Part shown: one piece after another, positions 25,817 to 36,017 of the stretch | Layout of the letters: the number at the start of each line of letters is the position of its first letter | How positions within the stretch are numbered: the first letter of the stretch is position 1 | From: Rhodoferax potami | GTDB taxonomy: Bacteria; Pseudomonadota; Gammaproteobacteria; Burkholderiales; Burkholderiaceae_C | Direction of reading: 5' to 3' | Assembly (NCBI RefSeq): GCF_032193765.1 | Contig: NZ_JAVBIJ010000001.1 | Location: 2,170,001-2,234,000 of the forward strand | Length of the DNA stretch: 64,000 nucleotides | Notes under the pieces: model-generated | Told to the model about the DNA's origin: nothing | The model's database searches: none | Seen by the model: the letters and a program-made list of their open reading frames with translations, nothing else | Made by a program: the position numbers and the translations under genes

Positions 25817-27822
25817 CAGCTGTCTTGTCCTGTAGGGGCGGACGCGGTAGCGGCACTGTTGCGTGCCAGCGTCCAGTTTTCAAAGTCTGCGCTAGACATG
25901 GCCTTGGCAAACCACCAGCCTTGGCCGAGGTCGCAACCCGCATCGCGCAAGGCATGGCAAGTGGCTTCGTTTTCAATGCCTTCGGCCAACACCTTCAGGC
26001 CCAGATCATGGCCCAGCTCAATGGAGGACAAGACAATCGCCCTGTCTTTGCTGCCCTCAGCCAGGTTTTCCATGAAGGACTTGTCAATCTTCATTTCCTG
26101 GGCGGGTAGTTGCTTCAAGTAGGTCAGCGACGAGAAACCGGCACCGTAGTCGTCAATCGACAGCTTCACACCCAGCGCCACAAACCGGGCCATGCAATCA
26201 AGTGCCGTCTCCGGCGAGGTCAACAACACGCTCTCGGTGAGCTCCATCACCACCAAGGCCGGTGACAAGCCGCTGCTCATCAAGTGCTGCTCCACGGTTT
26301 GCAGCACTTCCGGATCGTGCAGGGCGTCTGCCGACAGGTTGATTGACACACTCACGCCCGGCAAACGGGTTTGCCACGCAGAACAATCCCTGAGCGCCCG
26401 TGCCACCGTCCAGACCGAGAACCGGTGCAAGAGCCCGGTGGACTCGATGATGGGGATGAACTTGTCCGGCGGTACCATGCCCTCTTGCGGGTCGTTCCAC
26501 CGGGCCAGCGCTTCGGCCCCTACCACCAAGCCGGTCTTCAGGTCCACCTGCGGCTGGTAATGCAGCATCAGGGTGTTGTGCAGAATAGCTTCGCGCAGCT
26601 TTTCATAGCGGCGGTTGCGATCGACAAAATGCTTGTGCAGCAAGGCATCAAAAAACTGGTGGTCCAGTCGGTGGTCTACCGCAAACAACAGGGCTTGCTC
26701 GGCGTTGCGCATCAGCACCTCGGCATCAGACGCCTCGCCCAGCCTTTGCACCGCCACACCCAAAGCCATTTCGACATGGACTGCGAATTCACTGAGATGG
26801 GTCACATTGCGGAGGTGCGCAATCGCCCGCAGCTGCTGCACCGCACTGGCATCGGCCGTGTCGCTTTGCAGCACCACCCCCAAGGTGTCCTGCCCGATAC
26901 GTGCCAACCCCACCAGCCCGGTCAAATGCTGCTGCAGCACACGCCCCAACTGCCCCAATGACTCGTCCACCTTGGCAGAGCCCACAATGCTCGCCAACTC
27001 AGGCACCCTGAAGAAGCGGACATGGGCCACCAACAAAAACCCGCCCCCGCCTGACAGCACTGCCAAGCTGGAATCCAGTCGCTCGGTCAGCCCCTGCCGG
27101 TTAAGCAGACCGGTGGACAGGTCGTGCAAAGCGTTGTGCTGCAGGGTCCCGATGTGCTTGCGCACCTCGCCGGTGTGGTACTCCACCTGGTCAGCCAGGT
27201 GGGCCTGAAAGCGGCTGCGCAGCAGGTTGAAATACGCAGCGGTCACCACGTTAAAGAAATAGGCCAACCCGTAATAGAGGGCGTGGGCATCGTCGTAGAC
27301 CCAAAAATCCCAGTGCCGTGAGCTGTAGAGCATGAGGCAGGGCACCAGCACTGCAAATGCCAGGCCGACCAGCCAGCCGGTTTTTTGCCCCCGCAAGAAA
27401 AACACGAGGTAAGGGAACACAAAGGTCCAGTAAGGCGCGTCTCCGGTTTGCCCGCCAAACACCGCGTTTGACGCAAAAATGGCAAACCCTGCCAGCACCA
27501 GCATGTTTTCCGACAGCACCGGCGGCGCCCGGCGACTGACCAGAATGATGGCAGGCACGAGCAGGAACGCGACCTCGAGCAACTGCACAACGCCCATCAC
27601 CATCAGCCGGTGGTCTTGCCCTGCCCGCACATTGGCAACTCCGAATACCAGCAAGGTCAAGGTGCCGATGACGGTAAAAATCAGGGTGTTGCTCCGGCGG
27701 CTGGCGTCGGGCACCAACTCCTGCTCGCCGATCCCGAGCAATTGCTTGAGCGTGGCAGGCAACGCCTGCTCAGAAGGCGGCGGGCTCTGACCAACAGGTA
27801 ATGGGCAAGTGTGTGGATCCAT
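25816..27822 (-). CDS. EAL-domain cyclic-di-GMP phosphodiesterase with degenerate GGDEF domain
   Basis: A 668-residue protein. About six membrane helices occupy residues 47-198. A GGDEF-like domain (about 225-385) follows, with LHDLSTGLLNR, but the GGDEF loop is replaced by ARIGQDTL, so it should not make c-di-GMP. The EAL domain (about 405-650) keeps EAL (437-439), IDDYGAGFSSL, KIDKSF and GIENEAT, and should hydrolyse c-di-GMP to pGpG. The start is the ATG at 27822, with GGGAG ahead of it; a longer frame to 27882 has none. Confidence 0.88.
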   Translation of the reverse strand: MDPHTCPLPVGQSPPPSEQALPATLKQLLGIGEQELVPDASRRSNTLIFTVIGTLTLLVFGVANVRAGQDHRLMVMGVVQLLEVAFLLVPAIILVSRRAPPVLSENMLVLAGFAIFASNAVFGGQTGDAPYWTFVFPYLVFFLRGQKTGWLVGLAFAVLVPCLMLYSSRHWDFWVYDDAHALYYGLAYFFNVVTAAYFNLLRSRFQAHLADQVEYHTGEVRKHIGTLQHNALHDLSTGLLNRQGLTERLDSSLAVLSGGGGFLLVAHVRFFRVPELASIVGSAKVDESLGQLGRVLQQHLTGLVGLARIGQDTLGVVLQSDTADASAVQQLRAIAHLRNVTHLSEFAVHVEMALGVAVQRLGEASDAEVLMRNAEQALLFAVDHRLDHQFFDALLHKHFVDRNRRYEKLREAILHNTLMLHYQPQVDLKTGLVVGAEALARWNDPQEGMVPPDKFIPIIESTGLLHRFSVWTVARALRDCSAWQTRLPGVSVSINLSADALHDPEVLQTVEQHLMSSGLSPALVVMELTESVLLTSPETALDCMARFVALGVKLSIDDYGAGFSSLTYLKQLPAQEMKIDKSFMENLAEGSKDRAIVLSSIELGHDLGLKVLAEGIENEATCHALRDAGCDLGQGWWFAKAMSSADFENWTLARNSAATASAPTGQDS

Positions 27823-27958
27823 GGTGTTACTCCCTGAACCGCTATTTTGTGGTGGTGCAGGTCGTGGTTTTGCGGTACCCAAAATCCACCTGCTGTGCTA
27901 ACTTAACCTGCTAGCGGTTGCATGTCCACCATGCTGACACGCTTTTCAGGGGGATTCC

Positions 27959-29704
27959 ATGACACAAAAACGATTTCTGGAAGCCATCATTGTCGGCAGC
28001 GGGTTTGGCGGGGCCGTGATGTGCTGCCGCTTGGCCACCCGCTGGCCTGGCAAGGTGCTGCTGCTGGAGCGGGGCAAACGCTACCCCAAGGGTAGCTTTG
28101 CGCGCAGCCCGCATGACTTTGCCAACAATCTCTGGGCCGATGCCGAGCCCGGCCAGCCACGCAAGCTCAATGGTTTGTTTGATATCCGCAACTACCACCG
28201 CATGGACGCGGTGGTGAGCGCCGGTTTGGGCGGTGGCTCGCTGATTTACGCCAATGTGTTCATGCCTGCACCTGCCTGGGTGTTTGGGGAGCGTTGGCCT
28301 GCACAAATCAATCTGAGCACCCTCGCCCCTTACTACCGGATAGCGCAAGGTGTGCTGGGTGCCCGGCCTGTGCCGCCGGCTCAAGGCGATGCCCGCCGGA
28401 CCATCCAGCGCACCGGTCTGTATGCCGACTTTGCCCAAGCCGATGGCGGCACCAGCAGGGCTGCCGATATTTGTGTGTTTTTCGGCAATGGCTACGCGAA
28501 TCGCCAGAGCGGCCCTTTGCCGATCGGCGAGCAGGAGCGCAACCGCTTTGGCGCAGTGCAAACCTCGTGCACCTATTGCGGCGAGTGCGATGTGGGCTGC
28601 AACGTACACGCCAAAAACACGCTCGACCTGAACTACCTGTACGCCGCAGAAAAGCAGCATGGCGCCTTGGTAGAAACCGGCAGCGAGGTCACCTGTATCA
28701 CCCCCCTCAATGAAGCCGGTGACACTGACAGCACAGCCGATGGCCGCCACGGCTACCGGGTGGACTACCGCGACGACGCAGGCACAGCACGGCATGCCCT
28801 GGCCCGCCGGGTGGTGGTGTCCGCCGGCACTTTGGGTACCAACGAGCTGCTGCTGCGCTGCCGCGATGCGCTGGGCACCCTGCCGCGCCTCAGCCAACGC
28901 TTGGGGCAAGGCTTTTCAGGCAACGGCGACTTTTTGTCGTTTGTGACCGGCGGCGAGCGCGATGCCGACCCCAACTACGGCCCGGTGATTACCCAGTACA
29001 TCGACTATGGCTTGCAACAACCCCAACCAGGCCAGCCCGCCTTCATGCTGGAAGACGCGGCCTACCCCGCTTTTGCTGCCTGGTATGTCGAAGGACTGCG
29101 CCCCGCCGCCAGCCCCGGCTATGTGTTCAGCCGGATTGCGCGCACCCTGAAAATCTTCAAGCAGCGTTGGGTGGACCAGCTGTTTTCCGGCAAATGGAGC
29201 GGCTCGGTGGTCGCCTATGCCAATGCGGTGCTGCAGGGCGATGTGTCGTACCGGAGCAGCGTGCTCCTGTTCATGGGGCAGGACGCTGCCGACGGCACCC
29301 TCAGCCTGAAGCGCGGCAGGCTAGCGCTGGACTGGCCACAAACCACCAGCCGCCCGCTCTACGACGCCATGGTGGCCTGTGGTGAACGGTTCAAGCAATT
29401 CACCCGGGCGACGAGCTACATTCCGCAGCCCACCTGGGCCTGGCCGGTGCGCAACAACATCACGGTCCACCCCTTGGGTGGCTGCGCCTTGGCCGAAAAA
29501 CCTGCCCAAGGTGTAGTCAGCAGCCTGCCCGGAGTGCGGGGGCAAGCCTTCGGCTACCACGGCCTGTATGTGGCGGATGGCTCTATCCTTCCCACCGGCG
29601 TCGGGGCCAACCCGAGCGCCACCATCACCGCGCTGGCGGAGTGGATTGCAGAAGACATCACCGGCCTGGCTCCGGACGACACCCTTGGAGTACCCCATGC
29701 CTGA
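27959..29704 (+). CDS. GMC-type FAD oxidoreductase (cholesterol-oxidase-like)
   Basis: A 581-residue flavoenzyme. VGSGFGGAV (12-20) binds FAD; SAGLGGGSLIYANVFM is the second flavin contact; HPLGGCALAE near the C-terminus carries the active-site His. A Cys-rich segment, CTYCGECDVGC (about 204-214), is typical of this GMC subgroup. Enzymes of this type oxidise hydroxyl groups of sterols or alcohols. AGGGGGATTCC precedes the ATG. Its last 8 bases overlap the following hydrolase gene, and in other bacteria similar pairs are fused, so the two probably act together. Confidence 0.87.
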   Translation: MTQKRFLEAIIVGSGFGGAVMCCRLATRWPGKVLLLERGKRYPKGSFARSPHDFANNLWADAEPGQPRKLNGLFDIRNYHRMDAVVSAGLGGGSLIYANVFMPAPAWVFGERWPAQINLSTLAPYYRIAQGVLGARPVPPAQGDARRTIQRTGLYADFAQADGGTSRAADICVFFGNGYANRQSGPLPIGEQERNRFGAVQTSCTYCGECDVGCNVHAKNTLDLNYLYAAEKQHGALVETGSEVTCITPLNEAGDTDSTADGRHGYRVDYRDDAGTARHALARRVVVSAGTLGTNELLLRCRDALGTLPRLSQRLGQGFSGNGDFLSFVTGGERDADPNYGPVITQYIDYGLQQPQPGQPAFMLEDAAYPAFAAWYVEGLRPAASPGYVFSRIARTLKIFKQRWVDQLFSGKWSGSVVAYANAVLQGDVSYRSSVLLFMGQDAADGTLSLKRGRLALDWPQTTSRPLYDAMVACGERFKQFTRATSYIPQPTWAWPVRNNITVHPLGGCALAEKPAQGVVSSLPGVRGQAFGYHGLYVADGSILPTGVGANPSATITALAEWIAEDITGLAPDDTLGVPHA

Positions 29705-31442
29705 GCCATTGCCTAAACCGGTCGCCTTTCAGTTCACTGAGGAAATGAAGGGCTACATCAGCCCCGGCCAACACACCTGCCAACAAGGGTATGACGAGGG
29801 CAAAGCCGGCGGTCTGGCGCTGATGTTTCACCTCACCATCCGCATCGACGACCTGGACACCTTTATTGCCGACCCGGCGCACCATGCGCAGGCTGTCGGG
29901 TATCTGGAAGGGAGCTACATCGGTGGGCGGCAACCGGTGTTGGCGGGGGAATTCAACCTGTTTGCCGACAGCGGCGATGCCGACCGCAAGACCATGCTGT
30001 ACCGCCTGAAGTTTGAAAACTCAGCAGGCCATGCGCTCACGCTCTGCGGCCGCAAAGACATCCGCGACGACTTTGGCTTTGACACCTGGTCTGACACCAC
30101 AACCTTGTATGTGAACCTTTACGCCGGGCATGTGAGCGCTGCTGACGAGGGCGCCGCGACCTTGCTGGCCAGCGGCATATTGCATATTCAGGTGCGCGAT
30201 TTTTTGCACCAGCTCACCACCTTTCAGGCAGACGCCCCCACCCTGGGGGAGCGCCTGCACGCGGTGCAGCGCTTTGGCCGCTTGTTTATGGGCAGGCTGT
30301 GGGAGACCCATGGCCTGCCGCGCCGCCACGGGCGCGAACCACGCATTCGCACCATCCCGCTGCACAGCTTGGAGGGCGTAAAAGACGCCGAGGTCAGTAC
30401 CCACTACGCCAGCACCGGTGATGGTCTGGGCATCAGCCTGCTGCGCTTCCAGCGCGCGCCCTGCAAGGATGTGGTACTGCTGGTGCCGGGGCTCACCGCA
30501 TCCAGCGACATGTTCATCATGCCCGAGCACCGTAACCTGACCCAGGTGCTGCTGGATGAGGGCTTTACCGATGTGTGGACGCTCGACGGCCGCATCAGCA
30601 AGCGCCAGCCCTACAACCACACGCGCCACCGCTTTACTGTGGACGACGTGGCGCTTTACGACAACCCGGCCGCACTGGGTGTAGTGCGCCGCGCGGTGGG
30701 TCCGCAGGCGCGCATCCACATCATCAGCCACTGCCTGGGTGCCTTGTCGGTGGCCATGAGCCTGTTCGGCAAAGCCATCGAGGGCGTGCGCAGCGTGATT
30801 GTGAATGGCGTGTCACTCACACCCAAGGTGGGAACCTTTGCCCAGGCCAAACTGGCGGTGGGCCCTTTTCTGGCGGAGTCGGTGCTGGGGGTGGACTACC
30901 TCAACCCCGAGTGGAGCCAGCAGGCCGGCATCTCGCCAGGCAAGCTCTTGGCCAAAGGTGTGAGCCTGATGCACCGCGAATGCGATGTGCCCGAGTGCCA
31001 CATGACCAGCTTCATGTGGGGCTACGGCTACCCGGTCTTGTTCCGACATGAAAACCTGCACGAAGTGACCCACCGCCGCACTGGAGATCTGTTTGGCGGC
31101 AGCGGCGTGCACTACTACCGCCACATCCGCAAGATGGTGAGCGCCAACAACACCGCCGTGAAGTTCGACCCCAAAGATGTGCGCTACCGCCAGCTGCCCG
31201 ACAACTACCTGCAAGACGCTGCCGACATCTCTACCCCGATGCTGCTGGTCGCAGGGCAAGAAAACGCCCTGTTCCTTGACTCGAATGTGCTGTGCCATGA
31301 GCGCCTAGAGCAGCTTGCACCGGGCCGCCACCAGTTAGAAGTGATCCCGGGCTACGGCCATGCGGATGTGATCATCGGTAAAAACGCGGCACACGATGTG
31401 TTCCCGCGCTTCCTAGAATTTTTACGGCAGCACGCCCACTAG
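29697..31442 (+). CDS. Alpha/beta hydrolase with Cys nucleophile, partner of the GMC enzyme
   Basis: A 581-residue protein. Residues 1-205 form a beta-rich domain found with GMC oxidases (FQFTEEMKGYISPG at the start). Residues 240-581 are an alpha/beta hydrolase: VLLVPGLTASSDMF forms the oxyanion region, the nucleophile elbow is SHCLG with C346 where lipases have Ser, and VAGQENALF and GYGHADVIIG supply the expected acid and His. A Cys nucleophile recalls PHA synthases and dienelactone hydrolases. The start at 29697 overlaps the GMC stop by 8 bases. Substrate, perhaps a sterol or polyketide ester, is unknown. Confidence 0.82.
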   Translation: MPEPLPKPVAFQFTEEMKGYISPGQHTCQQGYDEGKAGGLALMFHLTIRIDDLDTFIADPAHHAQAVGYLEGSYIGGRQPVLAGEFNLFADSGDADRKTMLYRLKFENSAGHALTLCGRKDIRDDFGFDTWSDTTTLYVNLYAGHVSAADEGAATLLASGILHIQVRDFLHQLTTFQADAPTLGERLHAVQRFGRLFMGRLWETHGLPRRHGREPRIRTIPLHSLEGVKDAEVSTHYASTGDGLGISLLRFQRAPCKDVVLLVPGLTASSDMFIMPEHRNLTQVLLDEGFTDVWTLDGRISKRQPYNHTRHRFTVDDVALYDNPAALGVVRRAVGPQARIHIISHCLGALSVAMSLFGKAIEGVRSVIVNGVSLTPKVGTFAQAKLAVGPFLAESVLGVDYLNPEWSQQAGISPGKLLAKGVSLMHRECDVPECHMTSFMWGYGYPVLFRHENLHEVTHRRTGDLFGGSGVHYYRHIRKMVSANNTAVKFDPKDVRYRQLPDNYLQDAADISTPMLLVAGQENALFLDSNVLCHERLEQLAPGRHQLEVIPGYGHADVIIGKNAAHDVFPRFLEFLRQHAH

Positions 31443-31464
31443 ACGGGGCGGCGTGCCCGCGGGC

Positions 31465-32448
31465 TCAATCGATCTTCAAATTCTGGCTGCGCACCACGTC
31501 GCGCCAGGCTTGGTAGTCGGCCTCGATGAAGCGGGTTTGCGCCGCCGGGGTGCCGGGCATGGCCTCTACCGCATCCACCTTGAAGCGAGCCTGCACTTCG
31601 GGCAAGGCCACCACCTTGTTCAAGGCGGTATTGAGCTTCTCAATCACTGCAGCGGGCGTACCGGCCGGCGCAGCAAGCGCAAAGAAATTCTGCACATCAA
31701 AACCCTTGAACCCGGCCTCGGTCATGCTGGGCACGTCCGGCATGACACTGGAGCGCTTGGCACTGGTGACGGCCAGTGGCTTGACGCGACCGTCTTTGAT
31801 CATGGGCAGCAAGGCGGGAATGGTGCCAGTGACCAACTGCACCTGGCCGGAGATCATGTCCATGGTGGCGGGCGCGACACCGCGGTAAGGAATGTGGGTA
31901 ATAAAAGTACCAGTGCGCGCCTTGAGCAGCTCCAGCACCAGATGGTTCACACCGCCTGCGCCGGCGGAGCCGTAATTCAGCGCACCGGGTTGGGCCTTGG
32001 CTTTGGCCACCAGATCCTGCATGGACTGGATGCCGGTTTGCGGCGTAGTGGCCCAGACCAGAGGGCCGCTGGCAATCATGCCCACCGGGGTAAAGCTCTT
32101 GAGAGGGTCGTAGCCCGCAGTGGGCAAAGAGGCGGCAACCGTGGTGAACGGAGAGGCCACCAGGAGCAAGGTGTAACCGTCAGCGGGCTGCTGGGCCACA
32201 TATTGGGTGCCGATCGCACCGGAAGCACCGGTGCGGTTTTCGACCACAAAGCTGCCGCCCATGACCTCGCCAAGCTTCTGGGCCATCAGGCGGCCCATGG
32301 CATCGGTGCCAGCGCCGGGGGCGAAGGGCACGACGATCTTGACCGGCCTGTCCGGAAAACTTCCTTGGGCCCAAGCCGGGAGGGCATTGGACACGCCCAC
32401 AACCAAAGCTGCCAAAGCCGTCCGACGAGAAAAAAACTTGCTGCGCAT
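31465..32448 (-). CDS. Bug/TctC-type periplasmic solute-binding receptor
   Basis: A 327-residue exported receptor. The signal peptide starts MRSKFFSRRTALAAL (a twin-arginine-like n-region) and ends PAWAQG. Mature-part motifs PVKIVVPFAPGAGTDAMGR, ENRTGASGAIG and YGSAGAGGVNHL are those of the large Bug family that binds carboxylates. No TctAB membrane genes are adjacent, as is common for orphan Bug receptors. Start ATG at 32448 with GAGGT upstream; convergent with the hydrolase gene. Confidence 0.88.
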   Translation of the reverse strand: MRSKFFSRRTALAALVVGVSNALPAWAQGSFPDRPVKIVVPFAPGAGTDAMGRLMAQKLGEVMGGSFVVENRTGASGAIGTQYVAQQPADGYTLLLVASPFTTVAASLPTAGYDPLKSFTPVGMIASGPLVWATTPQTGIQSMQDLVAKAKAQPGALNYGSAGAGGVNHLVLELLKARTGTFITHIPYRGVAPATMDMISGQVQLVTGTIPALLPMIKDGRVKPLAVTSAKRSSVMPDVPSMTEAGFKGFDVQNFFALAAPAGTPAAVIEKLNTALNKVVALPEVQARFKVDAVEAMPGTPAAQTRFIEADYQAWRDVVRSQNLKID

Positions 32449-32531
32449 TGTCAACACCTCTGTGCATGAAACTCGAATAACCGAACTATGCGACAGCTGG
32501 GTTGCAGCAACATGACAAAGCCGCGCCCATG

Positions 32532-32565
32532 AAAAAAGCCTGCATTCCGGTGGGAATGCAGGCTT
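32532..32565 (-). terminator. Rho-independent terminator after tRNA-Ser
   Basis: On the minus strand AGCCTGCATTCC pairs with GGAATGCAGGCT across a CACC loop, followed by a T tract. It lies directly downstream of the tRNA gene. The plus-strand copy has A's before and TTTA after, so it is chiefly a minus-strand terminator. Confidence 0.88.
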
Positions 32566-32572
32566 TATCGTT

Positions 32573-32660
32573 TGGAGGAGAAGGAGGGATTCGAACCCTC
32601 GGTACCTTGCGGTACGCCTGATTTCGAGTCAGGTACATTCGACCACTCTGCCACTTCTCC
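32573..32660 (-). tRNA. tRNA-Ser (anticodon CGA)
   Basis: Acceptor GGAGAAG pairs with CTTCTCC. The anticodon arm is CCTGA-CTCGAAA-TCAGG with anticodon CGA. A long variable arm (GTACCGCAAGGTAC) marks a class II tRNA, and the T arm is GAGGG-TTCGAAT-CCCTC. The 3' end reads T-CCA, so CCA is encoded and the discriminator base is U rather than the G usual for bacterial tRNA-Ser. It reads UCG codons and lies 73 bases downstream of serS on the same strand. Confidence 0.95.
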
Positions 32661-32733
32661 TGAGTTCGTATCGGTCGAAACGAAGCCGAGATTCTAGCAG
32701 GCTCGCAGGCCTGCTTCGAGCGAGCGCGGTTGT

Positions 32734-34059
<1,326 letters not shown>

Positions 34060-34077
34060 TTAAATCAAATCGGGCTC

Positions 34078-34123
34078 TAGCCCTCTATTTTATTGCGCAA
34101 GTAGCTACGTATTTCATAGCAAC
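34078..34123 (+). repeat. Dispersed two-hairpin repeat, intergenic copy before serS
   Basis: TAGC, an 11-base spacer, TTGCGCAAG, then TAGCTACGTATTTCATAGC. The copy lies in the 90-base gap between ispH and serS, within the presumed serS leader on the other strand. Landmark spacing matches the metG copy exactly. Confidence 0.65.
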
Positions 34124-34134
34124 TCACCACAGCC

Positions 34135-35085
34135 TCATGCGTCCAGCTTCAGACCCTTGGGCAGCGGGAACTTCACGGTTTCTTCAATGCCGTCCATCTT
34201 GCGCACCGACACAGCGCCCAGCGCCTTGATGCGGTCGATCACGGCTTTCACCAGAATCTCGGGGGCGCTGGCGCCGGCTGTCAGGCCCACACGGGAGCGG
34301 CCTTCAAACCACTCGGGCTTGAGCTCATCGGCGTTGTCCACCATGTAGCTCTCGGTGCCCAGCTTTTTGGCCACTTCGCGCAAGCGGTTGCTGTTGGAAC
34401 TGGTGGGGCTACCCACCACGATGACGATATCCACCTGCGGGCTCATTACCTTCACCGCGTCCTGGCGGTTTTGGGTGGCATAGCAAATGTCCTGCATTTT
34501 GGGCTTTTTGATCAGCGGGAAGCGGGCAACCACTGCATCGGTAATCTCTGCCGCATCGTCCACGCTCAGGGTGGTTTGGGTTACCACAGCCAATTTGTCG
34601 GTCTGACCGGGCTGGATGCGGGCCACGTCGGCCACGTCTTCCACCAAGTGAATACCGCTATCGAGCTGCCCCATGGTGCCCTCCACTTCGGGATGACCCT
34701 TGTGGCCGATCATGATGAACTCATAGCCCTCTTTGTGCAGCTTGGCTACTTCCACGTGCACCTTGGTCACCAATGGGCAGGTGGCGTCAAAAATCTGGAA
34801 GCCGCGGCGCTCCGCCTCGCGCTGGATGGCCTGGCTCACGCCGTGGGCCGAGAACACCAGCGTGGCACCCGGGGGCACGTCATCGAGCTCTTCAATGAAG
34901 ATAGCGCCGCGCTCTTTAAGATCGTTCACCACATAGGTGTTGTGCACGATCTCGTGGCGCACATAGATGGGCCGGCCGAACTTGGCGAGTGCCTTTTCTA
35001 CGATCTCGATGGCGCGGTCCACGCCGGCGCAAAAGCCACGCGGCTCGGCCAGCAAAATCTCTTGGGGCAATACCGGCGCAGTCAT
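34135..35085 (-). CDS. ispH: 4-hydroxy-3-methylbut-2-enyl diphosphate reductase
   Basis: A 316-residue iron-sulfur enzyme that makes IPP and DMAPP in the last step of the MEP isoprenoid pathway. The three cluster Cys are in RGFCAGVDRA, DATCPLVTKVH and QDICYATQNRQ; SPTSSNSNRL binds the diphosphate. Length is normal. It overlaps the end of the FKBP gene by 4 bases (ATGA), the conserved fkpB-ispH arrangement of proteobacteria. Confidence 0.95.
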   Translation of the reverse strand: MTAPVLPQEILLAEPRGFCAGVDRAIEIVEKALAKFGRPIYVRHEIVHNTYVVNDLKERGAIFIEELDDVPPGATLVFSAHGVSQAIQREAERRGFQIFDATCPLVTKVHVEVAKLHKEGYEFIMIGHKGHPEVEGTMGQLDSGIHLVEDVADVARIQPGQTDKLAVVTQTTLSVDDAAEITDAVVARFPLIKKPKMQDICYATQNRQDAVKVMSPQVDIVIVVGSPTSSNSNRLREVAKKLGTESYMVDNADELKPEWFEGRSRVGLTAGASAPEILVKAVIDRIKALGAVSVRKMDGIEETVKFPLPKGLKLDA

Positions 35086-35546
35086 AGCACCCCGATCAGC
35101 TGCACTTCAAAGGTCACCGGCTGGCCGGCCAGCGGGTGATTGAAGTCGAACAACACCGCGCGCTCGGCGCCTTCGCCACGCAGTTGCAGCACCACACCGG
35201 CAAACTGGCCTTGGCCATCGGGTGTGGGGAACTGCACCACATCACCCACGTTGTAGGTTTCGAGCGGGTCGCCCATCTGGGTCAGCACCTTGCGGGCCAG
35301 CCATTGCTGCATATCGGGGTTGCGCTCGCCAAAGGCAGCGCCAGCCGGCAGCTCAAAGGTGGCGCGGGCGCCCTCTTCCATGTCCATCAAGCAGGCCTCG
35401 ACCGCAGGCGACAACTCGCCGGTACCCAGGCTCAGGGTGGCGGGCTTGCCGTCGAAGGTGTTGATGATGTCCCCGGCAGGGCCGCCCAAGCGGTAATGCA
35501 AGGTGAGAAAGGAGCCCGGCTGAACCCGGGGAAGCGTGCTAGTCAT
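35082..35546 (-). CDS. fkpB: FKBP-type peptidyl-prolyl isomerase, SlpA/FkpB group
   Basis: A 154-residue FKBP with an inserted IF domain. LTLHYRLGGPAGDIINTFDGKPATLSLGTGEL is the FKBP core and MEEGARATFELPAGAAFGERN is its continuation; LVLFDFNHPLAGQ closes the fold (here AVLFDFNHPLAGQPVTFEV). It speeds proline isomerisation and acts as a chaperone. Overlap with ispH by 4 bases supports the name. Confidence 0.9.
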   Translation of the reverse strand: MTSTLPRVQPGSFLTLHYRLGGPAGDIINTFDGKPATLSLGTGELSPAVEACLMDMEEGARATFELPAGAAFGERNPDMQQWLARKVLTQMGDPLETYNVGDVVQFPTPDGQGQFAGVVLQLRGEGAERAVLFDFNHPLAGQPVTFEVQLIGVL

Positions 35547-35630
35547 AGAAATCCCGTTGAACTGGGCTCTATTGTAGAAAGGCGGCTTCCCCCTTGCACC
35601 CTTTACGGGTCAAGCCCCGGCCCCTAGAGA

Positions 35631-36017
35631 TCAGGTGCGAACCCGCAATACGCGCGATAGCCTCACGCCGGCTGCGATGAAAAGCAACTGAACCAGCACG
35701 CGTATCGTCGCCGCCACCGGCGGAGCGAAGACCGGATCAGGCCGGAAAAAATCCCAAAGATGCAAAGGCAGGTAGCCCAAGCACAGCGCAGCAAAGGCAA
35801 GCCCGCCCCACTTGCGTGTACGTGGCCAGAGAGCTACCAGTCCTATGACTATCTGGACCACGCCCGCCACCAAAATGACAGGGATGGCGGGCAAAAAGTT
35901 AGGCACCAAGGGTGCGAAACCCTGCGGCGCGGCAAGATGCGCCACCCCGCCCCCGATCATCACAAAGGCAACGACGGCGGTGAGGCCCAACTCGACCATG
36001 TTCTGGCGGCCGGTCAT
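35631..36017 (-). CDS. DoxX-like small membrane protein
   Basis: A 128-residue protein with four predicted helices, typical of the DoxX/MauE-like superfamily: FVMIGGGVAHLAAPQGFAPLVP at the start and GYLPLHLWDFFRPDPVF in the middle. Role unknown; relatives take part in redox or detoxification complexes. Its ATG overlaps the stop of the SDR gene (ATGA), so the pair is translationally coupled and probably controlled by the divergent TetR regulator. Confidence 0.75.
   Translation of the reverse strand: MTGRQNMVELGLTAVVAFVMIGGGVAHLAAPQGFAPLVPNFLPAIPVILVAGVVQIVIGLVALWPRTRKWGGLAFAALCLGYLPLHLWDFFRPDPVFAPPVAATIRVLVQLLFIAAGVRLSRVLRVRT

Noticed and set aside
32690..32732. Terminator between serS and tRNA-Ser
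   Set aside because: AGCAGG/CCTGCT arms with an 8-base loop can pair, but no T run follows on the minus strand.
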